Shown here piece by piece: positions 18,086-27,542 of a stretch of 64,000 nucleotides of DNA. Position 1 is the stretch's first letter, and each line of letters starts with the position of its first letter. The position numbers and the translations under genes were made by a program. A model generated the notes under the pieces. It was not told where the DNA came from. It made no database searches and was given only the letters and a program-made list of their open reading frames with translations. The stretch is from Leptospira yanagawae serovar Saopaulo str. Sao Paulo = ATCC 700523 (GTDB lineage Bacteria > Spirochaetota > Leptospiria > Leptospirales > Leptospiraceae), in contig NZ_AOGX02000044.1 of NCBI RefSeq assembly GCF_000332475.2, positions 40,912-104,911 of the forward strand. The letters run 5' to 3'.

Positions 18086-19480
18086 TTAAATCTTAGCGGT
18101 CATCTGATCCCAGATGAAATCGTACACTTTTATAGCAGAAATTTCTTTCTTGGGAAGTGGGATTTCCGTAGACAATATGGGGTAAAAATCTTGGTTTTCG
18201 GGAACCCTGCCATGGGACCCTTGTACAAGCGTTGCATCTAACGGGATAAAATCCATCAAATACCGAAAGCCTAGTTTTTTACGTAACAGAGTCATCATTA
18301 CCCTAAGTTTTGCCATTTTCTTTTTGGGATCTAAAAACAACTCAGCCGGATCATAACCAGGTTTTCTGTGGATTTCCACCAAACGTGCATAATCTGGAGC
18401 ACATTTATCGTCCAACCAGTAGTAATAAGAAAACCAAAATCCATCTTTTGCGACTAAAACTAAATCTCCCGAGCGATTATGATTTAACTGAAACCGTTTC
18501 TGTTCTTTTTTGTCTAATACCAAATCTACACCTGGGATTTGTTTTGCGATCTTTTTAACGCTTTGGACAACAGAATCATCATGACAATAAATATGAGCCA
18601 ATTGGTGATCAGAAACTGAAAATGCTTTGGATGCCCCTGGATCCAAATGTTCATACCACCTTTCTTTCCTTACTTCTAAGAAATGGTTTTCACGTAATAT
18701 ACGGTTGATGTGAATTGGTGTTGTCACTTTTGAAATTCCATACTCTGATAAAATCACAACTTTTGTTTTTTGATCTTCATAGTGTGTGATTAATTCTTTT
18801 ACAACTTGGTCCAACTCCAAAAGTTCTTTTTTTAGTTTTAAAGTATCATTTCCATATTTTTGTAGTCCATAATCGAGATGTGGTAAATAAACCAAACTAA
18901 GTGTTGGATTGTATTTTTGATCTACATATAAAGTTGCATCTTTAATCCATTTGGTTGACTTGATATTCGCATTTGGTCCCCAAAAATGAAACAAAGGAAA
19001 CTGTCCCAGTTTTTTTTGAAGTTCTTCTCGGAGTTCGGGAGGATTCGAATAACAATCGGGAGCTTTGACACCGTCAGCATGATATTGAGGCCTTGGAGTG
19101 ACAGAATAGTCTGCAGATGAGTACATATTGTACCACCAAAACATTTTTGCGCATGTAAAACTTGGATCAATCTTTTTCGCCCTTTCCCAAATTTTCTCTC
19201 CATTTACTAAGTGATTTGATTGTTTCCAAAATTTGATTTCTGAGTCAACACGATCATACCAACCATTCCCTACGATGCCATGTTGATTGGGCCATTTTCC
19301 TGTTAGGTATGTACTTTGTACGCTTGTCGTAACGGCAGGTAACATTGGTTTAATGCAAACAGTATTTCTTTTTTCTAAATAGGCTTTCAAAAACGGAGTG
19401 TAATCAGAAAGGATTGATTGGGATAATCCTACGACATTGATCACAACTGTTTTTTGGAATTTATATTTTGCTGATTTCAT
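18086..19480 (-). CDS. eboF: EboF: alkaline phosphatase / type I phosphodiesterase family protein of the ebo cluster
   Basis: This 464-residue protein belongs to the phosphodiesterase/nucleotide pyrophosphatase superfamily. The nucleophile region is AVTTSVQSTYLTGKWPNQHGIVGNGWYDR, and later metal-site blocks include LVYLPHLDYGLQKYG, VILSEYGIS and SDHQLAHIYC, with HG near PLDATLVQGSHGRVPE. The first strand reads VVINVVGLSQS, where many family members have an Asp metal ligand. As far as I recall this is typical of EboF proteins. No signal peptide was seen. It is the sixth gene of the ebo set, starting 3 bp after eboE. The substrate is unknown. Confidence 0.85.
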   Translation of the reverse strand: MKSAKYKFQKTVVINVVGLSQSILSDYTPFLKAYLEKRNTVCIKPMLPAVTTSVQSTYLTGKWPNQHGIVGNGWYDRVDSEIKFWKQSNHLVNGEKIWERAKKIDPSFTCAKMFWWYNMYSSADYSVTPRPQYHADGVKAPDCYSNPPELREELQKKLGQFPLFHFWGPNANIKSTKWIKDATLYVDQKYNPTLSLVYLPHLDYGLQKYGNDTLKLKKELLELDQVVKELITHYEDQKTKVVILSEYGISKVTTPIHINRILRENHFLEVRKERWYEHLDPGASKAFSVSDHQLAHIYCHDDSVVQSVKKIAKQIPGVDLVLDKKEQKRFQLNHNRSGDLVLVAKDGFWFSYYYWLDDKCAPDYARLVEIHRKPGYDPAELFLDPKKKMAKLRVMMTLLRKKLGFRYLMDFIPLDATLVQGSHGRVPENQDFYPILSTEIPLPKKEISAIKVYDFIWDQMTAKI

Positions 19481-19483
19481 AAC

Positions 19484-20695
19484 TTATATTTGTGAATTCG
19501 AATCTAAAAATGATCTTAGCCATTGCAACTCACGTACGATGGATTTGCCAATGGGCAATTGTAATTTCTGTGGTAAAACATTCCAAGTGTATGTTTCTAC
19601 TTCTAAAATTTGACTAAAACTTTCCCTTTTCTGCTCGGCTAATATCATTTTTAATTCTTCCTGAGTTGATAAAAATGTTTCATAAGATTCCAAAAAAATA
19701 GGAACATGGTAGTGTATCCTCCATTCTTCAAAAGCCTCTGCACCCTTCTCGATAGCCAGGTTTAAGTCTCGATAAAATTTTTTTTCACCTTTATTGGTAA
19801 TCACAACAACTTGATGAAGGTATTTTTTTTCATCAAACGGTTTTAAGGATTGTAATACTCCTTCGACATTCTCCGGAAATTTTACCTTTAATGCAGAACT
19901 CACTTGGATACGCCCTACTTGGATTCTAAGTCGCCTTAATTCTGAAATCAAATTCGGATTCACTTCATACGTCACTGCTAAATGGCAAACATCGAGGCAA
20001 AGTCTAATATGTTTACGCGTGAGTTCTTCAGCCAACTGGAAATTATAACCAAACTCATCCATTAAGGATGGAATTGCATTGGGGAGAAGATCAGATGTAT
20101 ACCATGTCACCCAATCCTTAAAATCTCCAAGCAATCCATCAGGTTCAGGTTCAATATCCAAATGTAAGGTTTTGCCTGTATCGTTATGGATTCGAATTAA
20201 TGCAACCAATGTTTTGATGATATATTTTGTTGAATTTTTTCGCCTTGTCGTTCGATCATTCTCATTTGTGTCGAAATAAAAATAAGACAGAGGTGGGGTT
20301 GATACACCACCTTCTTCGTTAGCTGGTAACAATACCTTTAGTATGGAAAATAAACGAAGGGTATACTCAATCCTACGTTTATCAGACCAATCTGGTTTGT
20401 AGACATCTTCTTTGACCACTTCCGAGTGAAACCCACCAAAAGGGAATCCATTGATGGCAATCACATATAATGATTCTTTCTTCAACCAATTTTGAAATTC
20501 TAAAAGATTATTTTCCTTGATTAAAGTAAGAGATGCTTCATTGGAAAGTCTAAGTCCAATACCCATTGGTTTATCAGGAGAAATTTCTTTTTTGACTAGA
20601 GGAAGATGTGTTTGTAGTTCACGAAAGTGATCAACCCATGACTCACCTGGATGAATATTGGTGCAATATGTTAGGTGGCCAAATTTAGTTTTCAT
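19484..20695 (-). CDS. eboE: EboE: TIM-barrel sugar-phosphate isomerase/epimerase-like protein of the ebo cluster
   Basis: This 403-residue protein begins GHLTYCTNIHPGESW and keeps TIM-barrel xylose-isomerase-like features, including LHLDIEPEPDGLLGD, IRLCLDVCHLAVTYE and IQVSSALKV. Glu/Asp/His residues at strand ends fit a metal-dependent isomerase fold. The family is known as the metabolite traffic protein EboE in the ebo cluster. Its ATG overlaps the eboD stop by 4 bp and eboF follows after 3 bp. The reaction is not known. Confidence 0.86.
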   Translation of the reverse strand: MKTKFGHLTYCTNIHPGESWVDHFRELQTHLPLVKKEISPDKPMGIGLRLSNEASLTLIKENNLLEFQNWLKKESLYVIAINGFPFGGFHSEVVKEDVYKPDWSDKRRIEYTLRLFSILKVLLPANEEGGVSTPPLSYFYFDTNENDRTTRRKNSTKYIIKTLVALIRIHNDTGKTLHLDIEPEPDGLLGDFKDWVTWYTSDLLPNAIPSLMDEFGYNFQLAEELTRKHIRLCLDVCHLAVTYEVNPNLISELRRLRIQVGRIQVSSALKVKFPENVEGVLQSLKPFDEKKYLHQVVVITNKGEKKFYRDLNLAIEKGAEAFEEWRIHYHVPIFLESYETFLSTQEELKMILAEQKRESFSQILEVETYTWNVLPQKLQLPIGKSIVRELQWLRSFLDSNSQI

Positions 20696-21855
20696 TTGAT
20701 TTCAAGTAATCTTAAAAAAGCCGTTTCTAAATGTTTTTCATTGACTTCATAAATTTCTTGTGAGGACCCGATCCCATTTAACATCAAAAGTGTTAATTTT
20801 CCACCAAGATGTTCTCTGAATTCACCTAAAGCAATTGCTAAATTCTCATACCCTATTTGGAATAACTTAGGATCATCAAAAGAAAATCCAAATGATTGAA
20901 GTAATTGAATGATCCTAATTACATCTTCTTTGTTGATTAAACCGATCAAATGTGAATAAATAGAATCAAGTGCTATTCCACATGCCACTGCTTCCCCATG
21001 GCGAATCGAAAAATTGGATAGGTATTCTAGTTTATGGGCAAACCAATGTCCAAAATCAAGTGGGCGAGAAGAACCAAATTCAAATGGATCCCCCTTTGAA
21101 ATATGTGACATGTGTAAATTTGCGCATTGGTAGATTAGCGACTGCATTACATTTAAATCTCGTTTGGTGCAAGCATCTGAATTGGCTTCGAGCCATTCAA
21201 AAAATGTTTTATCTTTAATCAATGCTACTTTAATGGCTTCTGCAACTCCGGACCGCCAATCTCTATCGTTTAAACTGGTCAAAAAATGAGAGTCATTAAA
21301 CACGGCAACAGGAGGTGCAAAGGTTCCTAAAAAGTTTTTTTTTCCAAAATAATTAATACTATTTTTTACTCCCACTCCAGAATCATTCTGGGATAAAACG
21401 GTTGTTGGGATACGAATCAAACGTATCCCTCTATGAGATACTGCCGCCGCATAACCGACCAAATCCAAAATGGCACCACCTCCAATTCCAATCACATACG
21501 AATGTCGATCAATACCATACGTATGAATGGCTGAAACAATAGTTTCCCAATGGATGGTTTCATTTTTACATTCTTCTCCACCTACAATCTTTAGTATTGG
21601 TTCCATAAGTTGTAAACTTGGAATTCTATTTTGAAAATAAGTTTTGATTTCGGAAATTAAACTTGGGTGATGATGCAAAACTTCTGAGTCGATTACGATC
21701 AAAACTTTTTTATCTGACCTCAAATTTCCTTCGCTATAAAGAAAATCCCTCAAACATGAATTTGCAGAATCAAACAAATGTTTCGTGAAATAAACTTCAT
21801 ACCGAAAGGATACTTGGAATTCGGAAACAATTTTGTTCGGAAATTGTTCATTCAT
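20692..21855 (-). CDS. eboD: EboD: 3-dehydroquinate synthase-like protein of the ebo cluster
   Basis: This 387-residue protein is a dehydroquinate synthase homologue. It has the NAD-binding block GIGGGAILDLVGYAAAVSHRG, the following PTTVLSQNDSGVGVKN, the lysine motif EAIKVALIKD and the metal-ligand histidines in DFGHWFAHKLE and RHGEAVACGI. It is not in an aromatic biosynthesis context but sits between prenyltransferase EboC and TIM-barrel EboE, which defines it as EboD. It therefore probably cyclises a sugar-phosphate-like substrate other than DAHP. The substrate is unproven. It overlaps eboE by 4 bp. Confidence 0.87.
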   Translation of the reverse strand: MNEQFPNKIVSEFQVSFRYEVYFTKHLFDSANSCLRDFLYSEGNLRSDKKVLIVIDSEVLHHHPSLISEIKTYFQNRIPSLQLMEPILKIVGGEECKNETIHWETIVSAIHTYGIDRHSYVIGIGGGAILDLVGYAAAVSHRGIRLIRIPTTVLSQNDSGVGVKNSINYFGKKNFLGTFAPPVAVFNDSHFLTSLNDRDWRSGVAEAIKVALIKDKTFFEWLEANSDACTKRDLNVMQSLIYQCANLHMSHISKGDPFEFGSSRPLDFGHWFAHKLEYLSNFSIRHGEAVACGIALDSIYSHLIGLINKEDVIRIIQLLQSFGFSFDDPKLFQIGYENLAIALGEFREHLGGKLTLLMLNGIGSSQEIYEVNEKHLETAFLRLLEIK

Positions 21856-21859
21856 GGAT

Positions 21860-22726
21860 TTAGGTAACTGCGAATCCTCTTGCTAGTCCAAGAGACATTG
21901 GTAAAAGAGCAAAGATAAGTATCGCGACAAATGCCATTCCAAAACAAGCAGCAAAACTTACATTGAGTACAATCAAAGACAAAACACCCATTTTCACAGT
22001 CTTGCGGACGTGTTCTGGTATTGGATTTTGGATTGTTTTGAATAGGGGAGGAAGTAATAAAAAAGAATGAATCAAAACAAATGGAGATGTGATCAGTAAA
22101 TTCCCGTTCAGATAAGAAAGGAATAACTGAACAGTGAATACGAAACCAAACAAAACAATTGCGATGATAAATTTAGATTTTCCCCCACCCAAAACTTCGT
22201 TTTGACTGACCAAAGTGATGCCTGCAATATATATTACAGGTAAAATGAATAGATAGAAACCTAATTCCGGAATTTGGGAAACCGAAGTCATACCTAACAA
22301 CAAATTCAACCCACGACAAACTCCCATCACAAGTGGGCCAAAAACAAAATGATGTTTCGCATAACAATCATACAATATTACAAAAAAACAAATGAGTAGC
22401 GACACCAAAAAACTATTCCAACTGTACAAAAAAGAAAAAGATACACCAATTAAAAGTAAGATGGTTCCCATTAACAGTGCAAATTCTTTAGAAACTTTTC
22501 CACTGGGAATTGGCCTTTCAGGTCTTTCTTTTGCATCGATCTCTCGATCGAAATAATCATTGAGAACAACGCCACCAGCATACAAAGAAACACTTGCAAT
22601 CATTAAATATATGTAAGAAAAACCAGACCATTGAAAAGAAACAATGCACATTCCCGCAAGAATATCAGCTATAGCTGTAACAAGATTTGCAGGTCTTAAT
22701 AATTGTAAGGTGGGCCTAATCAACAT
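21860..22726 (-). CDS. eboC: EboC: UbiA-family membrane prenyltransferase of the ebo cluster
   Basis: This 288-residue protein has about eight membrane helices and the UbiA motif NDYFDREIDAKERPERPIPSG, the Asp-rich Mg-pyrophosphate site. The second conserved loop is YDCYAKHHFVFGPLVMGVCRGLNLLLG. It starts immediately after the eboB stop codon and is followed by eboD after 4 bp. UbiA enzymes attach isoprenoid chains to acceptors in the membrane. In the ebo set the acceptor is unknown. Confidence 0.88.
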   Translation of the reverse strand: MLIRPTLQLLRPANLVTAIADILAGMCIVSFQWSGFSYIYLMIASVSLYAGGVVLNDYFDREIDAKERPERPIPSGKVSKEFALLMGTILLLIGVSFSFLYSWNSFLVSLLICFFVILYDCYAKHHFVFGPLVMGVCRGLNLLLGMTSVSQIPELGFYLFILPVIYIAGITLVSQNEVLGGGKSKFIIAIVLFGFVFTVQLFLSYLNGNLLITSPFVLIHSFLLLPPLFKTIQNPIPEHVRKTVKMGVLSLIVLNVSFAACFGMAFVAILIFALLPMSLGLARGFAVT

Positions 22727-23752
22727 TTATTCGATGAATAATGAATTTTGATTTTGTTTGGGTATTTGGCCACCACGTAACACTGTATTTCCGTAAAATT
22801 TATCCGTTGGATCAGATGACAATCCTACTTCAAAATCTGCAACATTTAACTGGCCACTTTTGGAAAATGCTTCGATGGCGTTATCATAGGTAACTTTTTG
22901 AATGGTCTCCTTGGAAACACCTCGTTCCAACATTAGTGCTGCTGTTTTTGGAATGGCAAGTGGATCAGAAATTCCCCAATCAGCACTAGAATTAATCATG
23001 ATTCGTTCAGATCCGTATTCCTCAACGATGGAAACCATTCGCGTGTTTCCCATTTTTGTAAAAGGATAAATGGTGAAGGCGGCATAAAAACCTTGGTCTA
23101 ACACTGACTTTACGGTCTCTTCATTATTGTGATCAACGATCACCCAAGATGGATCCAATCCATGTTCAATTGCAATGGACATACTCCTTTCCGTTCCTCG
23201 TTTTTTGTCTCTGTGAGGAGTATGAATTTGAACTGGTAATTTTGCTTCCTTTGCCAATTCTAATTGTAGGCGGTAATATTTTTCTTCCAATTCAGTTTGG
23301 TCATCAAAACCAATTTCCCCTACCCCCACAACCCCCTCTTTGTAAATATAAAGGGGTAAAATTTCCATTACTTCATCCGCTAAACGTTCGTTATTTGCTT
23401 CCCTTGAATTGAGCCCAATAGTGCAGTAATGTTTGATCCCAAATTGTGAAGATCGAAATCTTTCCCAACCAACCAGGCTACTATAATAATCTTTAAAAGT
23501 AGAAAGACCAGTCCTTGGTTGCCCAACCCAAAAAGCTGGTTCAATGACTGCCACAATACCAGCTTGGGCCATATTTTGATAATCATCTGTAGTTCGAGAA
23601 ACCATATGGATGTGTGGATCAAAAAATTTAAATCCTCGGATTTTTTCTTTGTATTCATCCCATTTTAAATCAATATGAGTTTGCTCTTGCTTTGAATCGG
23701 TTGGAGATCCAAAATGTGATGGATTTTCTGAATGTTTTTTGTTTTCACACAT
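22727..23752 (-). CDS. eboB: EboB: TatD-family metal-dependent hydrolase of the ebo cluster
   Basis: This 341-residue protein has amidohydrolase/TatD motifs: FFDPHIHM (HxH), VGVGEIGFDD, PVQIHTPH, VIVDHNN and the terminal Asp in SSADWG. These would bind two metals for hydrolysis. It begins 8 bp after eboA and ends directly against the eboC start. The short N-terminal extension (about 35 residues) is polar and disordered. No export signal is visible. Confidence 0.86.
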   Translation of the reverse strand: MCENKKHSENPSHFGSPTDSKQEQTHIDLKWDEYKEKIRGFKFFDPHIHMVSRTTDDYQNMAQAGIVAVIEPAFWVGQPRTGLSTFKDYYSSLVGWERFRSSQFGIKHYCTIGLNSREANNERLADEVMEILPLYIYKEGVVGVGEIGFDDQTELEEKYYRLQLELAKEAKLPVQIHTPHRDKKRGTERSMSIAIEHGLDPSWVIVDHNNEETVKSVLDQGFYAAFTIYPFTKMGNTRMVSIVEEYGSERIMINSSADWGISDPLAIPKTAALMLERGVSKETIQKVTYDNAIEAFSKSGQLNVADFEVGLSSDPTDKFYGNTVLRGGQIPKQNQNSLFIE

Positions 23753-23760
23753 AAAGATAG

Positions 23761-24606
23761 TTAAACGTAAAGATTAGACCAATTTAGGTTCCCTTTTTGA
23801 ATTTCTATTTCGTATTTTGGATATTTTCTAAGCAAATCTTTTGCTTCATTATGATTGGACTCAAAAAGGAGAAGGGAGGCGGCAATCACTTCCTCTTCAT
23901 GTTTAGATTTTAACAATTTTTCTACCAAGGATAAATCTTCCGTTCTTAAAAAGGGAGATACTAAGTACCAAACCTGAAACTGGACCATACGTGAGGCAGC
24001 CCATCTCTCCTTGGCATAATCAATGATACTCAAACTTAATTCTTGATTCCTTCGATTTCCTAATCCATAAATCAACGAAATTGGTTTTTCGTTAAAAATT
24101 GTTTTTAGAACCAATTGATTCCATGCAAGTTCCGGGAAATGATGGAAAGGATATGGATTAGAAATTGCGATTGCATCAAATACAGAACCCATATTTGAGC
24201 GAACAGCATCAGTTGCCCTTGCAAGCCAAAGATTTGGATATGGTAACAATGGTAATGCGGAATAAAGCGCAATCAATTCATTTAATTCAGCAGTATCAAA
24301 TAAGGTTTCTATTGTTTTTACGAATTCATCTTTAGGTAATGAAACAAAATGAGACAAAAACCAAACACGGCTTAAACGAACTAAATCCCAATTCTTTACT
24401 TGAAAACCAGGTGTGGATGGAATCAAGATTTCGGACTTTGATGGAAATTGGATTAAAGTTTTGGATAAAAATCGTGGTGCTTTTACAAAAGCAGTCATGA
24501 GTTCCTTGGTGTCCATATGAGAAATGGACTGAAGCCAGACCCATTCGCTCTCTGTTGTTATTTTTTGAAGCAGAGGTAGAAGATGTTCCGAAAATTGCGA
24601 ATGCAT
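23761..24606 (-). CDS. eboA: EboA-domain protein, first gene of the ebo cluster
   Basis: The ATG at 24606 gives 281 residues. A TTG at 24654 would add 16 residues and cannot be excluded, since no strong ribosome site precedes either. The protein is helical and lacks catalytic motifs. Its position directly before EboB, together with the conserved blocks LSRVWFLSHFVSLP, LYSALPLLPYPNLWLARATDAVRSN and ISNPYPFHHFPELAWNQLVLK, identify it as EboA. It is probably a scaffold or binding protein. The operon promoter should lie in the roughly 250 bp facing the divergent porin gene. Confidence 0.8.
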   Translation of the reverse strand: MHSQFSEHLLPLLQKITTESEWVWLQSISHMDTKELMTAFVKAPRFLSKTLIQFPSKSEILIPSTPGFQVKNWDLVRLSRVWFLSHFVSLPKDEFVKTIETLFDTAELNELIALYSALPLLPYPNLWLARATDAVRSNMGSVFDAIAISNPYPFHHFPELAWNQLVLKTIFNEKPISLIYGLGNRRNQELSLSIIDYAKERWAASRMVQFQVWYLVSPFLRTEDLSLVEKLLKSKHEEEVIAASLLLFESNHNEAKDLLRKYPKYEIEIQKGNLNWSNLYV

Positions 24607-24863
24607 ACAAAGGTTAGGGAAATGTTTTTTCCTTTGTAACGCTAAGTAAACCAAATATTAAGATCCCATTCGGCAAAATCAGTCAGAATTTCGGGGTTTA
24701 CATTGAACCTAACTCAGTACCGAAACCAAAAAAAATAGTAGGCAATTTTCACAAGAAATTGTACAAATACCAATCCAAAATTTAGGTGTCTTACGCAATC
24801 GAAGATTTATCGATAGAAACCTAAGTCCATTCCAATCCACTGGCAAAAATTAGGGAGTACCAA

Positions 24864-26720
24864 ATGTACAGAGTTTACCACCAAACAAAAATTGGATTTT
24901 TACTTATTCCAATCCTATTCATCATTTCAGCCGGGAACATACAAGCTCAGTTCATCACTCCCGTAAAAAAAGAAGTTGTTCCAGAGCCTACACAAACTCC
25001 TCCTCCGGCCCAAGTGACCCCGAGTGCACCTCCGGCTGCCGAGGTGCCAAAAGAGACGCCACCTCCTGAAGAAACAACGGAATATATAAGTCCCATGAAA
25101 GGCAATTTACCAGGCGAATATTTCAAAAGTTTTCAAATCACCAACAAACAAAAAAAAGCGATCCAAGAAAATAAAAGTTTATGGTTTGCCGATAGGTTCC
25201 GAGTGGGATTTGGAATTCGACCAAAAGCGGACTCTCTTTACAACACGGACTTCGATCGTTCTACTTCCGATATCCGGAATACAGTGAGTAACCAAACTCA
25301 ATTTTATCTCGTCGGCGATGTATCACCTAACATCACCTTTAAACTTACATTCCAAGATGTTCGATTGTGGGGTGGTGAAGTGATATCTGGACCTTCCGAT
25401 CAACGATTCGGTGTGATTTCCAATGGAGGAACAACGATTGATACATCAAGGCAAAGAGAAGTCCCTCTTAATAACTATACTGGGTTTCGCGAAGCTTTTT
25501 TGGATTTAAAAACAACAAATCAAATGTTTCGGGTGAGGACTGGTCGTCAAATTTTAGACTTTGGCGATGGTAGGATCGTAGGAGCAAGGAATGATAGTTT
25601 AAATGGAAACTCTTTTGATGCTGTCCGTGCTACAATTACAATCCAGAAACAAAGTTTTGATGTCTTTGGTGCGATTGTAAGTTCTGAAAATAATGCGAAT
25701 AGTATCATATCAAACAACTCAACTAGGTTAGGTGGACCAGGAAATGCATCCTACTACGGAGCCCATTATGGTATCAAACCATGGGAATGGTTGGGAATTG
25801 AAGTTTATAATTTTACCTTGTACAAACAACGTCAAAAAGCAACAAATACAACACCTTACGGTTCCGATATCTATTACCGAGACCCGGACCAATTGAATAC
25901 ATCTGGTTTTCGACTTACAAACAGAACAAAAAGTAACGCGTTGCCAAAAGAAACTGGAATCGATTGGATGGTAGAAGCTGCTTGGCAAACAGGATTTACT
26001 GGGGAAAGAGTATCTCCCGATTGGATCAACCAAAACGGAGCATTAAAAACCAATCGAATCACAGGGGAACCACCTCCCCACTCCGAACCCGTCCGTTACA
26101 AAGCAAACATCGTAGCAGCTCAGTTAGGTTATACACCAGTCAAAGAATTCCGAATTGGTATCCAGTACGTACAAGCATCGGGGGACCCGAATCGAAATGA
26201 TGGAAGTGTGGCCACCTACAACCCTATATTTGCCACAAGAAGGATGGCTGGAGGAGCCATCCCATTTGCTGGAAACGGAAACTCTGGTTTAGTATATTGG
26301 CAAAATATCAAAGATTATTCCTTACATATCAAATATGAATCTTCAAAATGGGGAACTTTTATCATCAACCCACACTGGTACTATAAAGTGAAACTACAAG
26401 ACGGTTACTATGATAACAACAATTATGTGACCGGAAGTAAAGCAACAGGCGAAACTGCTTCCACAGAAGACTTTTTTAATACAGAAGCATATAATCCAAA
26501 TCGTCCTAAACTTGGAAAACATGTAGCAACAGAAATCAATTTGATTTATATCATCACGCCATGGGAAAATGTATCCTTTTGGTTTGGAGCAAGTTCATTG
26601 TATGCGGGAGATGCGATAAGGAATCAAAAAAATAATCCTTATGAAACAGATCCATACCGAAGGTATGACTACAAACCGAATGCAAGTTTTTTCACCTTCC
26701 AAACGGTGTTTGCTATTTAA
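24864..26720 (+). CDS. Alginate-export-type outer membrane beta-barrel porin
   Basis: This 618-residue protein has a signal peptide (about 1-28, ending NIQAQ). A Pro/Glu-rich linker (about 35-75) follows, then a domain with amphipathic strands typical of the AlgE/alginate_exp family: LWFADRFRVGFGIRPKADSLYNTDFDRSTSD, FKLTFQDVRLWGGE and FRVRTGRQILDFGDGRIVGARNDSLNGNSFDAV. The family forms 18-stranded outer-membrane channels for polysaccharides or other solutes. The start has the ribosome site TTAGGGAGTACCAA-ATG. It ends 3 bp before the convergent TetR gene. The exported substrate is unknown. Confidence 0.85.
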   Translation: MYRVYHQTKIGFLLIPILFIISAGNIQAQFITPVKKEVVPEPTQTPPPAQVTPSAPPAAEVPKETPPPEETTEYISPMKGNLPGEYFKSFQITNKQKKAIQENKSLWFADRFRVGFGIRPKADSLYNTDFDRSTSDIRNTVSNQTQFYLVGDVSPNITFKLTFQDVRLWGGEVISGPSDQRFGVISNGGTTIDTSRQREVPLNNYTGFREAFLDLKTTNQMFRVRTGRQILDFGDGRIVGARNDSLNGNSFDAVRATITIQKQSFDVFGAIVSSENNANSIISNNSTRLGGPGNASYYGAHYGIKPWEWLGIEVYNFTLYKQRQKATNTTPYGSDIYYRDPDQLNTSGFRLTNRTKSNALPKETGIDWMVEAAWQTGFTGERVSPDWINQNGALKTNRITGEPPPHSEPVRYKANIVAAQLGYTPVKEFRIGIQYVQASGDPNRNDGSVATYNPIFATRRMAGGAIPFAGNGNSGLVYWQNIKDYSLHIKYESSKWGTFIINPHWYYKVKLQDGYYDNNNYVTGSKATGETASTEDFFNTEAYNPNRPKLGKHVATEINLIYIITPWENVSFWFGASSLYAGDAIRNQKNNPYETDPYRRYDYKPNASFFTFQTVFAI

Positions 26721-26722
26721 GT

Positions 26723-27391
26723 TCAGTTTCTTTTTTTAGGGTTTGGATTCAGTCCATTTAGGATTAAATCCAAACCAAATTCAAAATGATGGATTCCATC
26801 GTATTTTCCATTCGCAACTTCCATTGATAAATGAAAAAAATAAGGTAAATGCTCCGCATTGATCATAGGAAGGTATTCTTTTGCCTTCGAAGCGTATTCA
26901 TCGGGCGAAAATGGAAAATTTAATTCCTGTAATGTGAAACCATAAATATGACTGTCGACTGCATTGATGATATGGTCCGCTTGTTTGTAGGTAAACCCTA
27001 CTCCAACCAAACATGCTAAACTTTGATCAAAATACTTTAACATGTGTTCACCAATATTCACCCTTGCAACAAGTAAGACTGTCAACCAAGGGAAATTCAA
27101 AAGAACTTCCCTGACTGAGTTTGCTCGTTTTTTGAACTCTTTTTTCCAATCCTTTTCTTGTTTTGGTTTATAAAAATGTTTTACACAATCTTCAACCATT
27201 CCATCTAAAAGTTCCTCTTTGTTTTGTATATGATTGTACAATGACATCGCTTCCACTCCCAATGAGTTTGCCAAATTTCTCATTGATAGAGCGTCGATAC
27301 CGTTTCGATTTGCATACTGAATGGCTGTTTGGATGAGCAAATCCTTTGAAAGAGTTTTCCTCTTTTTTTGATCCTTTTTTTTGGTAACCAA
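26723..27391 (-). CDS. TetR/AcrR family transcriptional repressor
   Basis: I chose the TTG start at 27391, preceded by AGAAGGAAA, which gives 222 residues, normal for TetR. A longer start at 27556 would cross the palindromic operator and the neighbour's ribosome site. The N-terminal HTH reads LLIQTAIQYANRNGIDALSMRNLANSLGVEAMSLYNHIQNKEELL. The C-terminal ligand domain resembles TetR_C (AQQ..SHIYGFTLQELNFPF). It most likely represses the divergent oxidoreductase gene and itself through the operator at 27503-27517. The inducer is unknown. Confidence 0.86.
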   Translation of the reverse strand: MVTKKKDQKKRKTLSKDLLIQTAIQYANRNGIDALSMRNLANSLGVEAMSLYNHIQNKEELLDGMVEDCVKHFYKPKQEKDWKKEFKKRANSVREVLLNFPWLTVLLVARVNIGEHMLKYFDQSLACLVGVGFTYKQADHIINAVDSHIYGFTLQELNFPFSPDEYASKAKEYLPMINAEHLPYFFHLSMEVANGKYDGIHHFEFGLDLILNGLNPNPKKRN

Positions 27392-27495
27392 TACGAACGA
27401 TTTCCTTCTAACGAAACGAATGTTTAGATTAGATCTATCATAAAAACCGCTACTCTTCCATTCAAATTTCCGGTTTACCAAGAAATAAATTTCAT

Positions 27496-27524
27496 TGACA
27501 GACTTACACTGTAAGTATTTTTCT
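27496..27524 (+). promoter_or_regulatory. Promoter and TetR operator of the MDR oxidoreductase gene
   Basis: TTGACA at 27496-27501 is a perfect -35 box, and TATTTT at about 27517-27522 is a possible -10 box. Between them lies a perfect 7-1-7 palindrome, ACTTACA-C-TGTAAGT, at 27503-27517. A repressor bound there would block RNA polymerase. The divergent TetR regulator is the obvious candidate. Confidence 0.7.
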
Positions 27525-27542
27525 GATTCAGGAGAACCCTCT

